DNA of 64,000 nt. Source: Planctomycetaceae bacterium (GTDB taxonomy: Bacteria > Planctomycetota > Planctomycetia > Planctomycetales > Planctomycetaceae). The stretch lies in assembly GCA_002726205.1 (NCBI GenBank), contig PBSL01000013.1, forward strand, positions 70,096 to 134,095. Direction: 5' to 3'. Every line of letters begins with the position of its first letter. The first letter of the stretch is position 1. The notes below the pieces were generated by a model. The model saw nothing but the letters and a program-made list of their open reading frames with translations, was not told the DNA's origin and searched no databases. Both the position numbers and the translations under genes were made by a program. Shown here piece after piece: positions 1-13,800 of the stretch.

Positions 1-1880
1 GAACATCAGGTCATGATCGTTGCCGCCCCGCAGCGAGTCATCTCCCAGGCTACCAAGCATCGTGTCGCGACCACTGTTGCCATTCATGGTGTCGGCACCA
101 GCATGCCCCTGCATGGCGTCGGCGCCTTTCCCGCCGAACAACACGTCATCACCCTCGTTGCCCTTCACCGTGTCGTCGCCATCGTCCCCATACACCAGGT
201 CGTCATCCTCGCCACCGGTCAGCGAGTCGTTGTCCCGTTGCCCGTAGAGGATGTCGGCATCGCCACCGCCGTCGATAATGTCATCGCCACTGCCGCCGAA
301 GATGGTGTCGGAACCCTCGTTGCCGGAAATCTCGTCGTTGCCCGGGCCGCCGTTGATTCGGTCATCCCCCAGCCCGCCGCTCATCGTGTCGTCGCCCCCG
401 GAACCCCAGAGGATCACCTGGCCGCTGAAGGCCGAAGCGTCGATCGAGTTGGCACTCGCGCCACCGATCAACTTGAGGTCCTCGACAGTCTGCACGATGT
501 CGGTACCCATTCCGGTCAACTGGCTGTCGCTGGCGACGAAATCCCAATCGCCGGTTTCGTACAGTCGGTCGTAACCGTCGCCACCCTTCAACTTGTCGTT
601 GCCGAGTCCACCCCGGATCGTGTCGTTGGCCCCCTGGCCGTTGACCGTGTCGTTGCCTTCGCCCCCATACATCAAATCCCGGTCGCCACCGCCAACCAAC
701 TTGTCGTCGCCTTCTCTTCCGTCAAAGGTGTCGTTGCCGGAGTTCCCGTTGAGGTAGTCGTTGCCCAGTCCGCCGATCAGCGTGTCCGCCCCGTTGCCAC
801 CAAAGAACATGACCGGCAGCGTGGCTTCGACGGCGCTGAACTTGTTCGCCTCGTCATTGCCGACAATCGAGATCAGTTCCACCGACAGCAGTTGATCATT
901 CCCGATGTCACCGCTCAGCGTCGTGTCGGTCACGTACACGGTCACGCCGTCATCGGCCCCCAACCAGGCGATGAGTTTATCGTAGTCGTCACCACCATCG
1001 ATAATGTCGTCACCGATACTCCCTCGCAGCCTGTCGTCTCCTGGCCCCCCATAAAGAGTGTCGTCACCGGTGTTGGCCAGCAACTTGTCGTTGCCTTCTC
1101 CTCCGGTGAGAAGATCGTTGCCGAATCCACCGAACAGCGTGTCGTTGCCGTCGCCGGCAGTCAGCACGTCATCCCCGTCCTTGGCGTTGAGTTTGTCGTT
1201 GCCGTCACCACCATCGAGCGAGTCTCCGCCCCCGCCGCCGGTCAACCGGTCGTCACCGTCGGTGCCGAACAGTGAAACCGAACCCAGGTCGTAACTGCTG
1301 GCATCGATCGTGTCGTTGCCCAGCCCGCCGTTGAGTACAAACTCCTCGACCGCGCTGAAACTGTCAGTTCCTGCCCCGGTGAGGGTGGTGTTTGTCAGTG
1401 TCTGGCTTCCATCAACGGTTTGTTCAATACGATCGGTGCCGTCACCGCCATTCAGCTCGTCGTCGCTGGCGGCACCGTAGAGCGTGTCGTTGCCGTCACC
1501 ACCGTTGAGAATCACTGATCCCCCGAAACCGGAGGCATCGAGCACGTTGTCGCCCGCACCGCCGCTCAACTCGGCGAGCTCGATCGCGTCAAGTGAATCC
1601 GTCTGGCTCACCAGCCCATCATCCACCGTCAGTGACGTCGTGAGCAGGACGAAGTCCGCATCGGCCACCTCAACAATCGTGTCCGTACCGCTGCCACCAA
1701 AGATTTGATCGTCACCACCACCGCCACCGGGCGAATCGTCTCCCGTACCACCATTGACGATGTCGTCGCCGAGTCCACCACCGAGCAGGTCGTCGCCAGC
1801 ATCACCGCTGATCGTAAGCGAGTCTGGATAGGTGGAGGCATCGACTGTGTCGTCACCATCGCCGGCGTTGACGGTCACGG
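1..1880 (-). repeat. RTX-type (hemolysin) calcium-binding repeats
   Basis: From about 1880 to the left edge the giant protein is dense in glycine/aspartate nonapeptides of the form GGxGxDxLx, with many GNDxL, GGxGDD and GDDxLxGG copies. Longer linkers of about 40-60 residues (for example near 1250-1480 and 420-600) separate the groups. Such repeats form calcium-loaded beta-rolls after secretion and are usually near the C-terminus. The array continues past the window, so neither its end nor any secretion signal is visible. Confidence 0.9.
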
Positions 1881-4800
1881 CGACTGCCAGCAGCGGGTCC
1901 ATCGGCGTCATCGTCAGCCGGTTGTCTCCTGGACCGGCATTGATCACCAGCGAGGTCGCAGGATTCTGGAAACTGAACACACCGAAGCTGGAAGCTCCTG
2001 TTGATTCAATCAACGAATTCCCGGTCCCCGAGGCATTTCGCGTCAGCATCTCGTGGTCGCCGGCAAATCCGCTGTCGAGGGTTATCATCCGGTCGCTGGC
2101 CGCGGTGTGGTCAACCATCGCCTCAACGTTGACATAGCTTATCGAACTCGCATCGAGGCTGATCGAGGCCGCGCCATCACCGGTGATCGTATAGTCCACC
2201 GTTGTGAATCCGGCACCGGCATTGATCAACTGCACCACGTCGGCGCCGGTCTCACTGACACCGTCCAGTTGCAACCCGTTGGACGGAATCGGATTTCCGC
2301 CAACAAAATCGACGATGAACAGGTCGTCACGTATACCGGGTTGGTCCCCGGTCAGAGGCAGCATGGTGACCAGGTCCGTCGTTGACAGGAACAACACGCT
2401 GTTGAGCAACACTTCGATCGTGTCCGGAGTCCCGGGGATCAACGAGATTTCCCAGATGTCCGGAGGATCCTCGTCATCGAGAATTGTTCCCACGCCCGGT
2501 GATCCGCCGTTGAGAATCGCCGCCGCGTCGGCAACGCCATCCTTGGTTGCGTTGCTCAAAGTGGCAAAGATCCGTTCATCCGGTTCGAGCAACACGTCCC
2601 CGTTGACGGTGACGCTGGTGGTCACCAGCGTTTCATTCGGATTGAACGTCACCGTCACAGCATTCAGCGCATCGTAGTCGTTCCCGGCTGTTGCCGAACC
2701 GAACAAGGTGCTGATATCGACGCCCGGGGTTGCGCCCCCGCTGAGGTTGTTCGTGGCCACCGACAGTTCCGCCACATCATTACCGGCCAACAGCCCAATG
2801 AACTCGATATTCACGGCGGCGATGTCGAGCGGGCCCCCTGTCACCAAAACATCACCACCGGAAATATTCGTCAACGATTCCAGTTCGGCCTGCATCGCGG
2901 CGGCCGTGGCGTCAAATGGGATCGCGCCGGTTGTCTCCAGCCCGAAGGTCAAGTTGAAGTCGCCACCGGTAGGTCCACCGGTCAGAACAACCTCTTGCAC
3001 CTCGTTGCCATCGCTGGTCTGAAATTCCACGGTGACCGGCACGGCACTGGGCTGGGCCAGTGTTACGGCGAAATCGAGCAACACCGTGCCGAAATCTTCT
3101 TCGGCAATCGACGGAGTGTCCAGCAGGAAGGAACTGTCATCGTTGAGAATGCTTCCTTCGCCTTGCCCGTCCTCGATGTTGACAGTCGTGCTCAGATCCA
3201 ACAACACGGTCTCGTGCGGCTCGACGTCGCCATCCCCGTCGACGGTGATCGTGACCGTCTGTGACAACTGGGCGGGGTCGGTCGGGTCAGTAAACACCAC
3301 CTGGCCGCTGGCCGCCGTGTAGTCGCTGCCGGCGGTGGCAGTTCCGTTCGCTGTCGCGTAATTGACCGTGATTGCCTGGATGGCATCGATCGGTTCGACC
3401 AGGCTGATGGTGAAGACCAGGTCGACGGTTCCCGCATCGGTTTCGACCACCGAGGGATCCGAAACCGTGACGGCAGTGTCATCGTTGAGGATCGACACCA
3501 CCGCCTGCGTGTCAAGCAGGTCGGCATTTTCAGGGTCCGAGAGTTCGACAAACAGGCTTTCGGTCGGCTCAACCGAAAGATCGCCGTTGATCATCACGAC
3601 GATGTTTTGCGTCAGCTCGCCGGGCTGGAATGTAACCGTACCCTGTGTCGCCTGGTAATCGCTGCCCTGGAAGGCTGTGCCGTCGACGGTAGTGTAGTCG
3701 ACGCTGATCGTCTCGACACTCGGGGCCGAGAGAATCACCGACACGTTGACCGACTGCGATCCAGTGGTCCCTTCGATGATCGACACGTCGCTGGTATCCA
3801 GCGACAGGAATGTCATTTCGAAAGAGCCAATATCACTGTCCTTGTTTGTCGGACGAACTGCGCCTCTCTGGTCTGTTGTTTCATCGCTGCCGGTCGTGTC
3901 GCCAGCATCGATCGCGGGACTGCTTGGCAACAGCCGGTGAGTCCGGGTTGCCCCACCATTGTCACGTAACACCGGGTCGATCACCGGGTCAAACGGGCTG
4001 CCGCTGGAGCCGACCTGGTCCTCGTTCTCGAGATGCACCAACCCCACCGAGGACCCCGCGTCCCCGATCAGGTTGTTGCCCTCGCTGACGAACCGACCGC
4101 GGATGTCCGCGTCGTCTCCAGTGGCCGTATTCGAGGCAACGATACTGTTCTCGAGCTCGAACCGCCCACCATCGGATGCCAGGCCGCCGGCGTAAACAGC
4201 CGTGTTCGCCGTAACTGTCGAGTTGATCATCGTGGCGTCACCGTTGCTCGCCAGCCCACCGCCTACGCCGGCCGCGTTCGACGAGATCGTGCTGGTGGCG
4301 ATCACCAGCGTGTCTTCACTGAAGACCCCTCCACCGCTCGAATGAGCGGTGTTGTCCGCGACGGTGCTGCGATTGATCGTCGCCGTGCTCTGTCCTGACA
4401 ACCGGATTTCCGCACCGACATTGTGAGGCGAGGCTACGGTTCCGCTGACGCCGCGAACCACGGTGAACTGGTTTCCATTGACCGAGGTTACTGACATCCC
4501 CTCGTCGTCAACGAAGATATTGAATGGGGTCATCGCAGGAATCGGTGCGGAATCAACCAGCGTGATCGTACTGCTCGAGGCCAGGGCCGCCTGTCCGAGC
4601 ACCGCTGTGAGTGTCGCGTTGTAGATCCCCCCACCGCGGGAATCAGAGACATTCTCGACCACTTCACTGCGTGCAATCGTCAACGAAGCTTCGTTGAAAA
4701 TTCCGCCACCTTGTGCATTCGCGGTGTTGCCCGAAACCGTCGTGTCACTGACCACGACAACCCCGCCACCGACGAGACTGACTGTTGCCCCGTTCGGATG

Positions 4801-7800
4801 CGCCGCATCGGTAGTACCCTGAGCCCCTCGGGTTACGGTGAACACATCGCCATCGACGCCACTGACCGTCAACACCTCGGCATCAATCCTCAAGTCGAAC
4901 GTCCCCGTCGACGGGAAATTCGCCGCGTCGTCGACCCGTAAAGTCGTCGCCCCGGCAGCGACTCCCCCGTCGAGTTCTCCGGTCTGGAAGTTGTAGATCC
5001 CACCGCCCTGCAGGTTCGCAAAGTTCTGGCGCAGCGTCGTGTTGTCGGCACTCAAGGAACCGGTGTTGAACACTCCGGCACCACGACTGGCGAGATTGCC
5101 GCTGACATCGGAGTCGGCCAGTGTCACGGTTCCGCGGTTGAGCAGGCCACCGCCGATCGCGGTGATCCCGGCATCACCCCCGGTGATTGTCACACCCGAG
5201 ATATTCAGGGTCACGCCATTGAAAACGTGGAACACACGGTCAATTCCGTCGGCATCAATGATCGTTTCACCGGCACCAGCGCCCAGGATATCCAGGTCTC
5301 CGGTGATATCGAGGTCTCCCGTCCAACCCGCATCCTCGTCTCGTCCGGTCAGGCTCAACAGGAAGGTCCCCGCCGGCAGGATGATCGTATCACCGCCCGG
5401 CGAGGCGTTTGCCTCGTTGATCGCCGCTCGCAGACTGCTGTTTCCATCACTGTCGGCACTGATCCCGTCATCGGGACTGACATCGGTCGTGTCGATGTAA
5501 CTGGAAACGACAAAGCCGCTTTCGAGCGCACCGATGTCGATTGTCGCCGTGCCGTCGCCGTCACCGTCGAAGACTCGTGTGAATCCTCGCTGGTCGGTGG
5601 TCGGCGGCAGGCTGTTGTCGCCGGAATCCCTGGCCGGACTCCCGAATTGCAGGCCGTGGGTCTCGGTCGGTCCCCCGTTGAGTTGCAGGTCAAACAGCGA
5701 GGGGTCCAGTGGCGATCCGGTGGTCCCCACCTGGTCACCGTTGCCGCCAAAAGCGGTCACTGTGCCCTGGTCCCCGACCAGGTTGTGTCCATCCGACTGG
5801 TAGCCGGTCCCGGACACGTCGTTGTCGGCGACCGCCGTGTTGCGAGCCACAATAGTGTTACGCATCTGCATGACGTCGGGAACAGTAGGTGCATTGAAGA
5901 CGCCACCCCCGGCCACCTCGGCATCGTTGGCGTAGACAGTACTGTGCGTCAGTGCGAATTGGCCCGTGTTGGCGATGCCCGCACCGTTGGTCGCGGTATT
6001 CTCGCCCAGTGTCGTGTTCACTACGGTGGCATCGCCGAGATCGTTGTTGTAGATCCCTCCCCCGTCTCCTTCGGCATGATTGCCGGTCAACAGCGACTCG
6101 CTGACCAGAAGCGACGGGTTCGTCGCGTTGAACACGCCGCCACCATTGGCCTCGGCCCGGTTGTCCTTGAGCGTCGAGAAGCTGATCGTGACATCGCCGT
6201 TGTCCATCGCGTAGACAGCGCCCCCGTCACCGTCAGAGATGTTCTCCGAGAGTATGCTGGTCGTGACATTGATCACTCCGGCATCGTCGCCGAAGACCGC
6301 TCCACCGCGGGACGAGGCCTCGTTGCCGGTGATCTGGCTGCCGGACACGTCCAGCTGCCGGGAACTGGCAATGGCCCCCCCGTCTACGGCCGTGTTGTCG
6401 GTCAACGTCCCAGCAGAGATCGCCAGCGTCCCGAAGTTATCGGCTCCGCCACCACGTCCGCCGGCGGTATTCAACGCCATCGTGTCGTCGGCAGACGTCA
6501 CCTCGCCATTTGAGGCGTTGTAGAGCACTCCACCACCATCGACGGCCGCGTTCCCGGAAAAGATGCTTCGCGTACTTGTGACGATTCCGTCATCGTTGTA
6601 GATCGCCCCGCCGTCATCACTGGCCTGGTTGGTGGCGAATGTGGAGTTGGTGATATCCAACACGCTGACAAGCTCATTGAAGATCGCGCCACCGTCTTCG
6701 GCGGTATTCAGCGACAGGCGACTGTTGGTAACAGTGACCGTCGCTGCATCGTTGTTGTAGATGCCACCGCCCTGACCAACCGCCGCGTTTCCGATGACGT
6801 CACTGTTGATCACTTCGACATTGGCATCCAGGTCGTTGTAGATACCACCGCCATCGTTGCTGGCGGTGTTGTCATTGACCGACGAGTTCCGGACCGAGAC
6901 AGTCCCGTTGTCGTTGTTGTAGATGCCAGCCCCGTTCAGGGCCGTGTTCGACGTGACCACACTTTCATCGACTGTCAGGAGACCGCCCAGCGTGTTGAAA
7001 AGCCCGCCGCCGCTGGCTTCCGATTGGTTGCCGGATACGGTCACCTCAGAAATCACCAGTGAGCCGCTGTTGTAGACAGCCCCGCCCTCGGAACTGCCGG
7101 TCACCGAACCGCCCGTCAGTGTCAGGTTTCGCAAGATCGCGCCGACGTTTTCCTGGACCTGGAAAATTCGGTCAATCCCGTTCGCATCGATCACCGTGCC
7201 CCCGACTCCGATGATCTCCAGGGTCCCCGTCGTGTCGGTGATGTCCAGGTCACCGGCTCCATCGGAGGCCTCGCCCCGTGTCCAGCTGTCGCTGGCATCG
7301 GCGATCATCAGGTTGGGAACCATGTCCTGGATCCCCGAGCCACTTGCCACCAGTGTCAGCAGGTACGTGCCATCGAAGCCGGTCACGCTGTTCAGATTCA
7401 ACGTGTACTCAGACCCTGACAACGCTGTCAGCACCACCCCGGTCAGCGGCACGTTGACCGGCCCGCTGCCGGCATCGCGAGTCAGTGAAAAATCACCGAG
7501 ATCCAGTCCCGTGACCGGTTCGCTGAAGTCAATCGTGACCAATCCCACATTTGTGATTCGGGGATCGGGAACGACGTCGACGATGTCAGCTGTCGGCGGG
7601 ACGGTGTCCACACCGCGGACCCACGTTTCGACCGCGTCACCGGCAAGCGGATTGGCGCTGGAATCCTGGATCCCGGAACCGGCCGCAACCAGGGTCAACG
7701 TGTAGGTGCCATTGTTGCTCGTCAATGTGCCAGTCAGGTCGAGCGTGTATTGCGAAGGACTGACCTGTACGAAGGGCGTGCCGGCCAGCGGGATATTCGC

Positions 7801-10800
7801 CGGGCCACCGCCACCGCCGAAATCAATCTCCAGAGTGAAGTCTCCCAGGTCGACGTTGCTCACGTTCTCGGAAAAGTTGACCGTCACCAACCCGGCATCG
7901 GTCGATCGTGGATCGGGCACGAGATCAACGATGTCGGCCGTCGGCGGATAGGTGTCCGGGCCGGTCAGCCACGCATCCTCGGCGTCGTCAACCAGTGGAT
8001 TGCCGGCGAGATCGACGATGGAGCCCGCCGTCGCGTCGAAAGTCAACAGGTACATGCCGTCGACATCGGTTACCGAACTCAGGTCCAGGGTGTACTGTGA
8101 GTTACTGACCTGCTGGGTCACGATTCCGGTCAACGGAATCACCTGCGGCCCCATCCCCACATCACGGGTCAGGACAAAGTCCGGCGCCCCGTCGGTGGTG
8201 GTGTCGACGTTGAGCACATCCTCGCTGAAATTGACCGCGACCACCGAGACCACCGTGTCGCGGGGATCGGGGGTAATATCGACAATATCCACGGTCGGGT
8301 TTTCGGTGTCCGGGGCCGTCATGGTCAACGTGTAGACCTCGGAACCGAGGATGATCGTGTTTTGCCCCTGCAACGCGTTGGCTTCCTGCAAAGCGGCTCG
8401 CAAGGTGATCTGCTTGCCCAGTGTCAGGATATCCCCATCGACAAGACCATCTCCCAGCGGGGTGGTGTCGGTCAGATCGTCCAACGAATTGACGTAGAAG
8501 TTGCCGAATTCCACGGCGCCGATATCGACCGTCGCCACCGTGTCCAGGTCGGGACCATCCAGCACCCGGCCGGCGCCGCGTTGCTCGGTACTCACGCTCG
8601 AGCCCAGCCCGGCGTTGTTGCCACCGTCGATAGCCGGACTTCCCATCAGCAGCAGGTGCGTGTGCGTCTGACCCCCGTTGTCCATCAGCGTCGGATCCAG
8701 AAACGGATCCACCAGGCTCAAGGGAGACCCCACGAAGTCGCCATTGGCGTTGGGAGCTCCGGCCGGGAACGAAACGTCGGCACCGGAGTTGTTGCCCACC
8801 AGGTTATTACCCGCCGTGATGAACGTCCCGGCCACGTCCGGAAAACTTAACGTCGCGTTGTTCTGGGCGACCAGCGTATTTTGCAGCGTCGTCTGGCCCA
8901 CACCCGAAATGCCTGCCCCGGTGTTTTCAGCCGTGTTGTGGGCAATCGTCGTGTTGCCCAGGAACATGGTCGCCTCGTTATGGATCGCGCCGCCGTCGCG
9001 CAGCGCCGTGTTGCCAGAAAAGGTCACGTTACTCAGCGTCGCCTCCCCCGCCGAGATGCTGACCAACCCGCCGCCGTCCAGACCACTCTGGTTGCCAGAA
9101 ACCGTCGAATTCGACACCGACAGAGTGCCCGTGTTGCGAACACCCCCTCCGTCTCCCCCTGACGTGTTCAGCGACACCGTGGATTGGATCACGGAGAGGC
9201 TGCCCGCACTGTTGATGCCACCACCGCTGTCCTGTGCCGAGTTCCCTGTCACCACAACATCTTCAAGTGTCAGATCGCCGCCACTGCGGATCCCGCCCCC
9301 GTCCTCGCTTCCCACGACGGCTCCGCCGGTGATGGTCACGCCACTCAGATGGACCGTCACTCCCCCGAACACCTGGAGCACCCGCTCGAGCCCGTCGGCA
9401 TCAATGGTTGTCACGGCGGATCCTCCGCCGACGATCGTCAGGTCCTGGCGGATATCCAGGTCACCCGACACGCTGAAGTCTTCGCCGACTCCGGGCAGGG
9501 TCAGGACGTAGTTGCCCTCCGGTAAAGAAATCACGTCGGGTCCGGGCAACTGGTTGGCTTCTTGGATCGCCGCCCTCAGCGTGATCTGCTTGCCGGAAGT
9601 GACGAGGTCGACATCGACATTGCCATCTCCCAAGGGAGTCGCATCGACGAGGTCCAACTCGCTGTTGACAACGATCGTGGTGTCGGTCACCCAGCTCTCC
9701 ACGGCATCAACCACCAGCGGTGAACTTCCGACCAGCGTCTCGACTCCGGAACTGTCGGCATCCAGTCGCAGATCGTATGTCCCGTCTGCCGACGTGACAT
9801 TGGACAGATCCAGCTCGTACTGGTTTCCGTTGAATGCGGTCAGCGTCACCACGCCCAGGTCCAGCAGCAACCCGTCCCGTCGGAGCTCAAAATCTCCGAC
9901 GTCGAGACCGGTCACATCGCTGGGCAACCCGCTGATCGGATCGGTGAAGTTGATCGCGACGGACGCCACCGGAGTGATCCGTGGATCAGGCGTCACATCG
10001 ACAATGTCGGCCAGCGGGCCGGTGTTCCCCTTGACCCAGTCATCAGTCGCCGCAACCGCGAGCAGGTTTCCGACGCCGTCGGTGATGTTGGAACCTGTGG
10101 CGCTGAGTGTCAGCACGTAGGAACCATCGGTGCCGGTCACCGACGAGAGATCAATCGCGTAGCGCCGCGGTGTGATCTCGATCGTCGACAGGCTGCCGAT
10201 GTCGACGGCAACCGCGTCACGGGTCAGTGCGAAGTCGGCGATGTCGACACCGGTCACATCCTCGCTGAAGGACACCGTCACAAACTCAACCGGGGCAATC
10301 CGTGGATCCGGGTCGATGTCGATAATGTCGGCTGTCGGAGACGTGGTGTCGCTGGCGGTCTTCGCCCACGCGTCTGAAGCATCGGTCACCAAGCTGCCAC
10401 CCGCCTCATCGACGATTGCCGAACCCGAAGCCGTCAACTGCAGCACGTAGCTGCCGTTGACATCGGTGACGTTGCGCAGATCGATCGTGTATCGCTCGAG
10501 AAAGTCCCCGGCCCCCTCCGCCTGCACTGTCACTCCGGCAGTGACCATGTCGATCGGCGAACCATCCAACGTCAGGGCAAAATCGGCAATGTCTACCGTC
10601 AGACGATCAACCGGCTCGTCGAAGATCACGTTGACGATGTCCGCATCGGTTGTGCGAGGGTCGGGTGTCACGTCGAGGATATCGGCTTCGGGTGCGGTGG
10701 TGTCCATCACCCATGCCACCGAGGAGTCGTTGGGAAGTGGGTTGCCCGCATCGTCAACGACGGCGCTGTCGGCCGCCACCACGGTCAACTCGTAGGTCCC

Positions 10801-13800
10801 CTCGGGAGTGTCGGTTGAACCGATCGACAGATCGATCGTGTACTGTGTCGGGCTGACCGGCGTCAGGCTCAGCGCGTCCAGTGAGAGCGATTGCCCGTCG
10901 CGGGACAATGCCAGGTCGCCGATGTCGAAACCGGTCACGTCCTCGCTGAAGTTGATCGTCACGACCCCGGAACTGGTTTGTCGAGGTGTCGTGATCGCAG
11001 CGAATGAAGCCGTCGGGGCGGTAATATTCGTGGTCCAGCCAACGCTGGTCCCGGCCGATTGGTTGCCGGCCGCGTCCAGGATCGGCGTGACCGGGTCGGT
11101 GTCGACCAGGAACAGGGTGTAGTCACCGGCGGTGCCGGTCTTGAGGTTCAGGTCCAGTGTGTAACGCGTCTCTGAAACCGTCGTCACGGGCAGTCCGGCA
11201 AGGCTGACGTTTACCGGACCGGAACCGGTGTTGCGTTGCAGTATGAAATCCTCGATGTCGACGCCGGTGACGCTCTCGTCGAAATCAAGCGTGATCACGC
11301 CCACGGCGGTGTGCTGTATCGCCGGCGTGACCGCGGTGAAGGAACCATTCGCTCCCACCGAGTCCCGTGTCCAGGCATCCTGGGCCCCGATGTTGAGCGT
11401 ATTGCCCGAGCCGTCGACAAGCTGAGTCAATCGCTCTTCGAGAATGTCGGACGTCGGCGGGCCTTCGTCATCGGTCATCACCGAGAGGATGTACTTGCCG
11501 TCGCCATCGGTCACTCGTCTTCCATCGGTGATTACGTTCACCGAACCAGTGGTCCCGACCAGTGCCGGATTGCCCAAGGGAGCATCCTCGATCACCATCA
11601 GGTTCATCGGCGTCAAGGCGTACTGTCCGACAAACTCGATATCCACCGGCGTGGCGGGCAACGGACCGCCCGTGGCGATCACGTCACCGGCGGTAATCGT
11701 CCCCAAACCTTCGAGAGCTGCCTGCACCTGCGGTGCCGTCGCATCATAAACGAGGGCAGCGGTTTCAAGGACGCCGGCGCCCGTCGCGTCAAACTGCAAT
11801 GCAAACGTACCACCGGTCGCACCATTGAGCACAATCCGTTGTGATTCGTTGGTGTCGAACCCGATCGTGTACTGCTTGCCGTCACCTTCCTGCACAGTGG
11901 AAATCGCGCCGGCGGGACTGCTGATACCCGACAGCAGTGAACCATCAAGTACCATTTCGGGTTGGTCGAGACATTTCAACAACTTGATGAACTCGACCCG
12001 AACAGCAACCTGCGGCAGAGGCCCGCCGGTCACCAACACATTCCCCGCGCCGATGGAGCTGACATTGACCTCGTCATTCAAGGCGTTGGCAACATCGGCG
12101 GCAGTTGCATCGAACGCTATTGGATCCGTCGCCATCTCCTTGAACGACAACGTGAAAGTACCGCCTGTCGGCAGGTTATTCTGGGCGAAACTGATCTCCT
12201 GGATGTCGTTGGTTCCCCTCACGCTCAGATTGCTGCCATCGGGCCCCAGCTTGATATTCTTGATCCAGCGCCCTCCACCGACATAATCCCCGCCGGCAGT
12301 AATCCCCTCGCCCTGCGTCAGCGTGGTGATCACCGCATCCGGATTGGTGCCGCCGGTCAGCAAGGCACCGTCGGGATTCAGCTCACCGACATCGACGTGC
12401 GAGAGGTCGCCGCCGAACTGGATGTTCATCCCGGCCCCCGGCAACGGTCCGCCGCTGACCTCGACATTGCCCATCTTCGACCAGCGACCGCGACCGGCGT
12501 AGTCGCCATCACCGACGAGATCGGCTCCGCCGACGTGATGCAGCGAGAACATATTCTCGTTGATCACGGTCACCTGTCGCCTACCGTTGATCGCGGTGTT
12601 CTCGATGTGCAACATCCGCCGACCGTCGACGTGCACGGTTGGCGTGGTGCCATTGGCCCCTCGCCTGACCGTGAGTGTGTCGCCGGCGACAATTTCAACG
12701 ACCATATCCTCGGCATCAACCCGCACCGTGAACTCTACCGCATTGGTGAACGCCGACCCGTCCTCGACGGTGACCGTCGTGCCGACCTGGCTCATACCAC
12801 CAACGATCCGGGTCCGTTCTCCGTCGACCGACGCACCTTCGATGAAAATCACGTCATCGTTAGTCAGTCCGTGACCGGCTGACGTCACCAAGACGGGTGT
12901 GGCGTTGGTCGCTTCGGTGATCTGCCCTCGCGGAACAGCGATCGTCGCCATCCGTTCCAGCTCTTGCTGCACAAATGACGCATCCGCGTCAAACGGCAGT
13001 TCCACAGTCTGGAACCCACCATGCACGATCTCGAGTGCCGTGAGACCCATACCCGGTTCGTCACCGGTACGATACCTGGTGACTCCGACGGCGGAATTAT
13101 TGTCGTTGAGGGTGACATCAATGACCTCGAGCATCTCCAGGCTCTTGTTGGCCAACTGGTTGACAAACTCCACCATCATCGAACCGGTACCGGTCTCGCC
13201 AATGCCGGTCGCCAGTGGACCACCGTTGACCACGACGTTGTCTTCCCCGATCGAGTTCAAAGCCTGCAGTCGACTTTGAACGCTCCCAAAACCCCCGTTT
13301 GCCGCAGCGTTGTACTGGATCAGGCCCGTGGTCACGCCATTGAACCGCAGCCTGTACGATCCGCTGCCGAGCTCGTTGTCCGGGTCAAGCGAATGCCCGG
13401 TGATCAACTGCATTTCGTTGACACCGGTCAGGAATGTCTCGCACTGGACCGTCACATCGGTAAAACAGTACCAGTCGTCAGGAGCAGGTGTTGCCAGCAT
13501 CGGGTCCTGGCTGGGCGGGAGCGGCGTCGTGATATCATCGTTCCAGGGATCCTCGACGGTGTCCTCGCCTTCAGGCGTCCACTGCACCAGGTAGTCGTCG
13601 GGCGCGATCAGCTCGATTTCATTGGTCGCGGCCTCCAGTAGCGGCAGGTCCGAATTCGCCAGCAGCCCGACGAATTCGACCTCTAGCGGAGCGCGACGCA
13701 AGCCATCCTGGATGGACGTCACATCGATCACTGCCGTGCTGTTCTGGCCGCCGATGTAATTCGCCTCAAGAAGAGGATGGTTGGCCGCACCCAGATCTCG

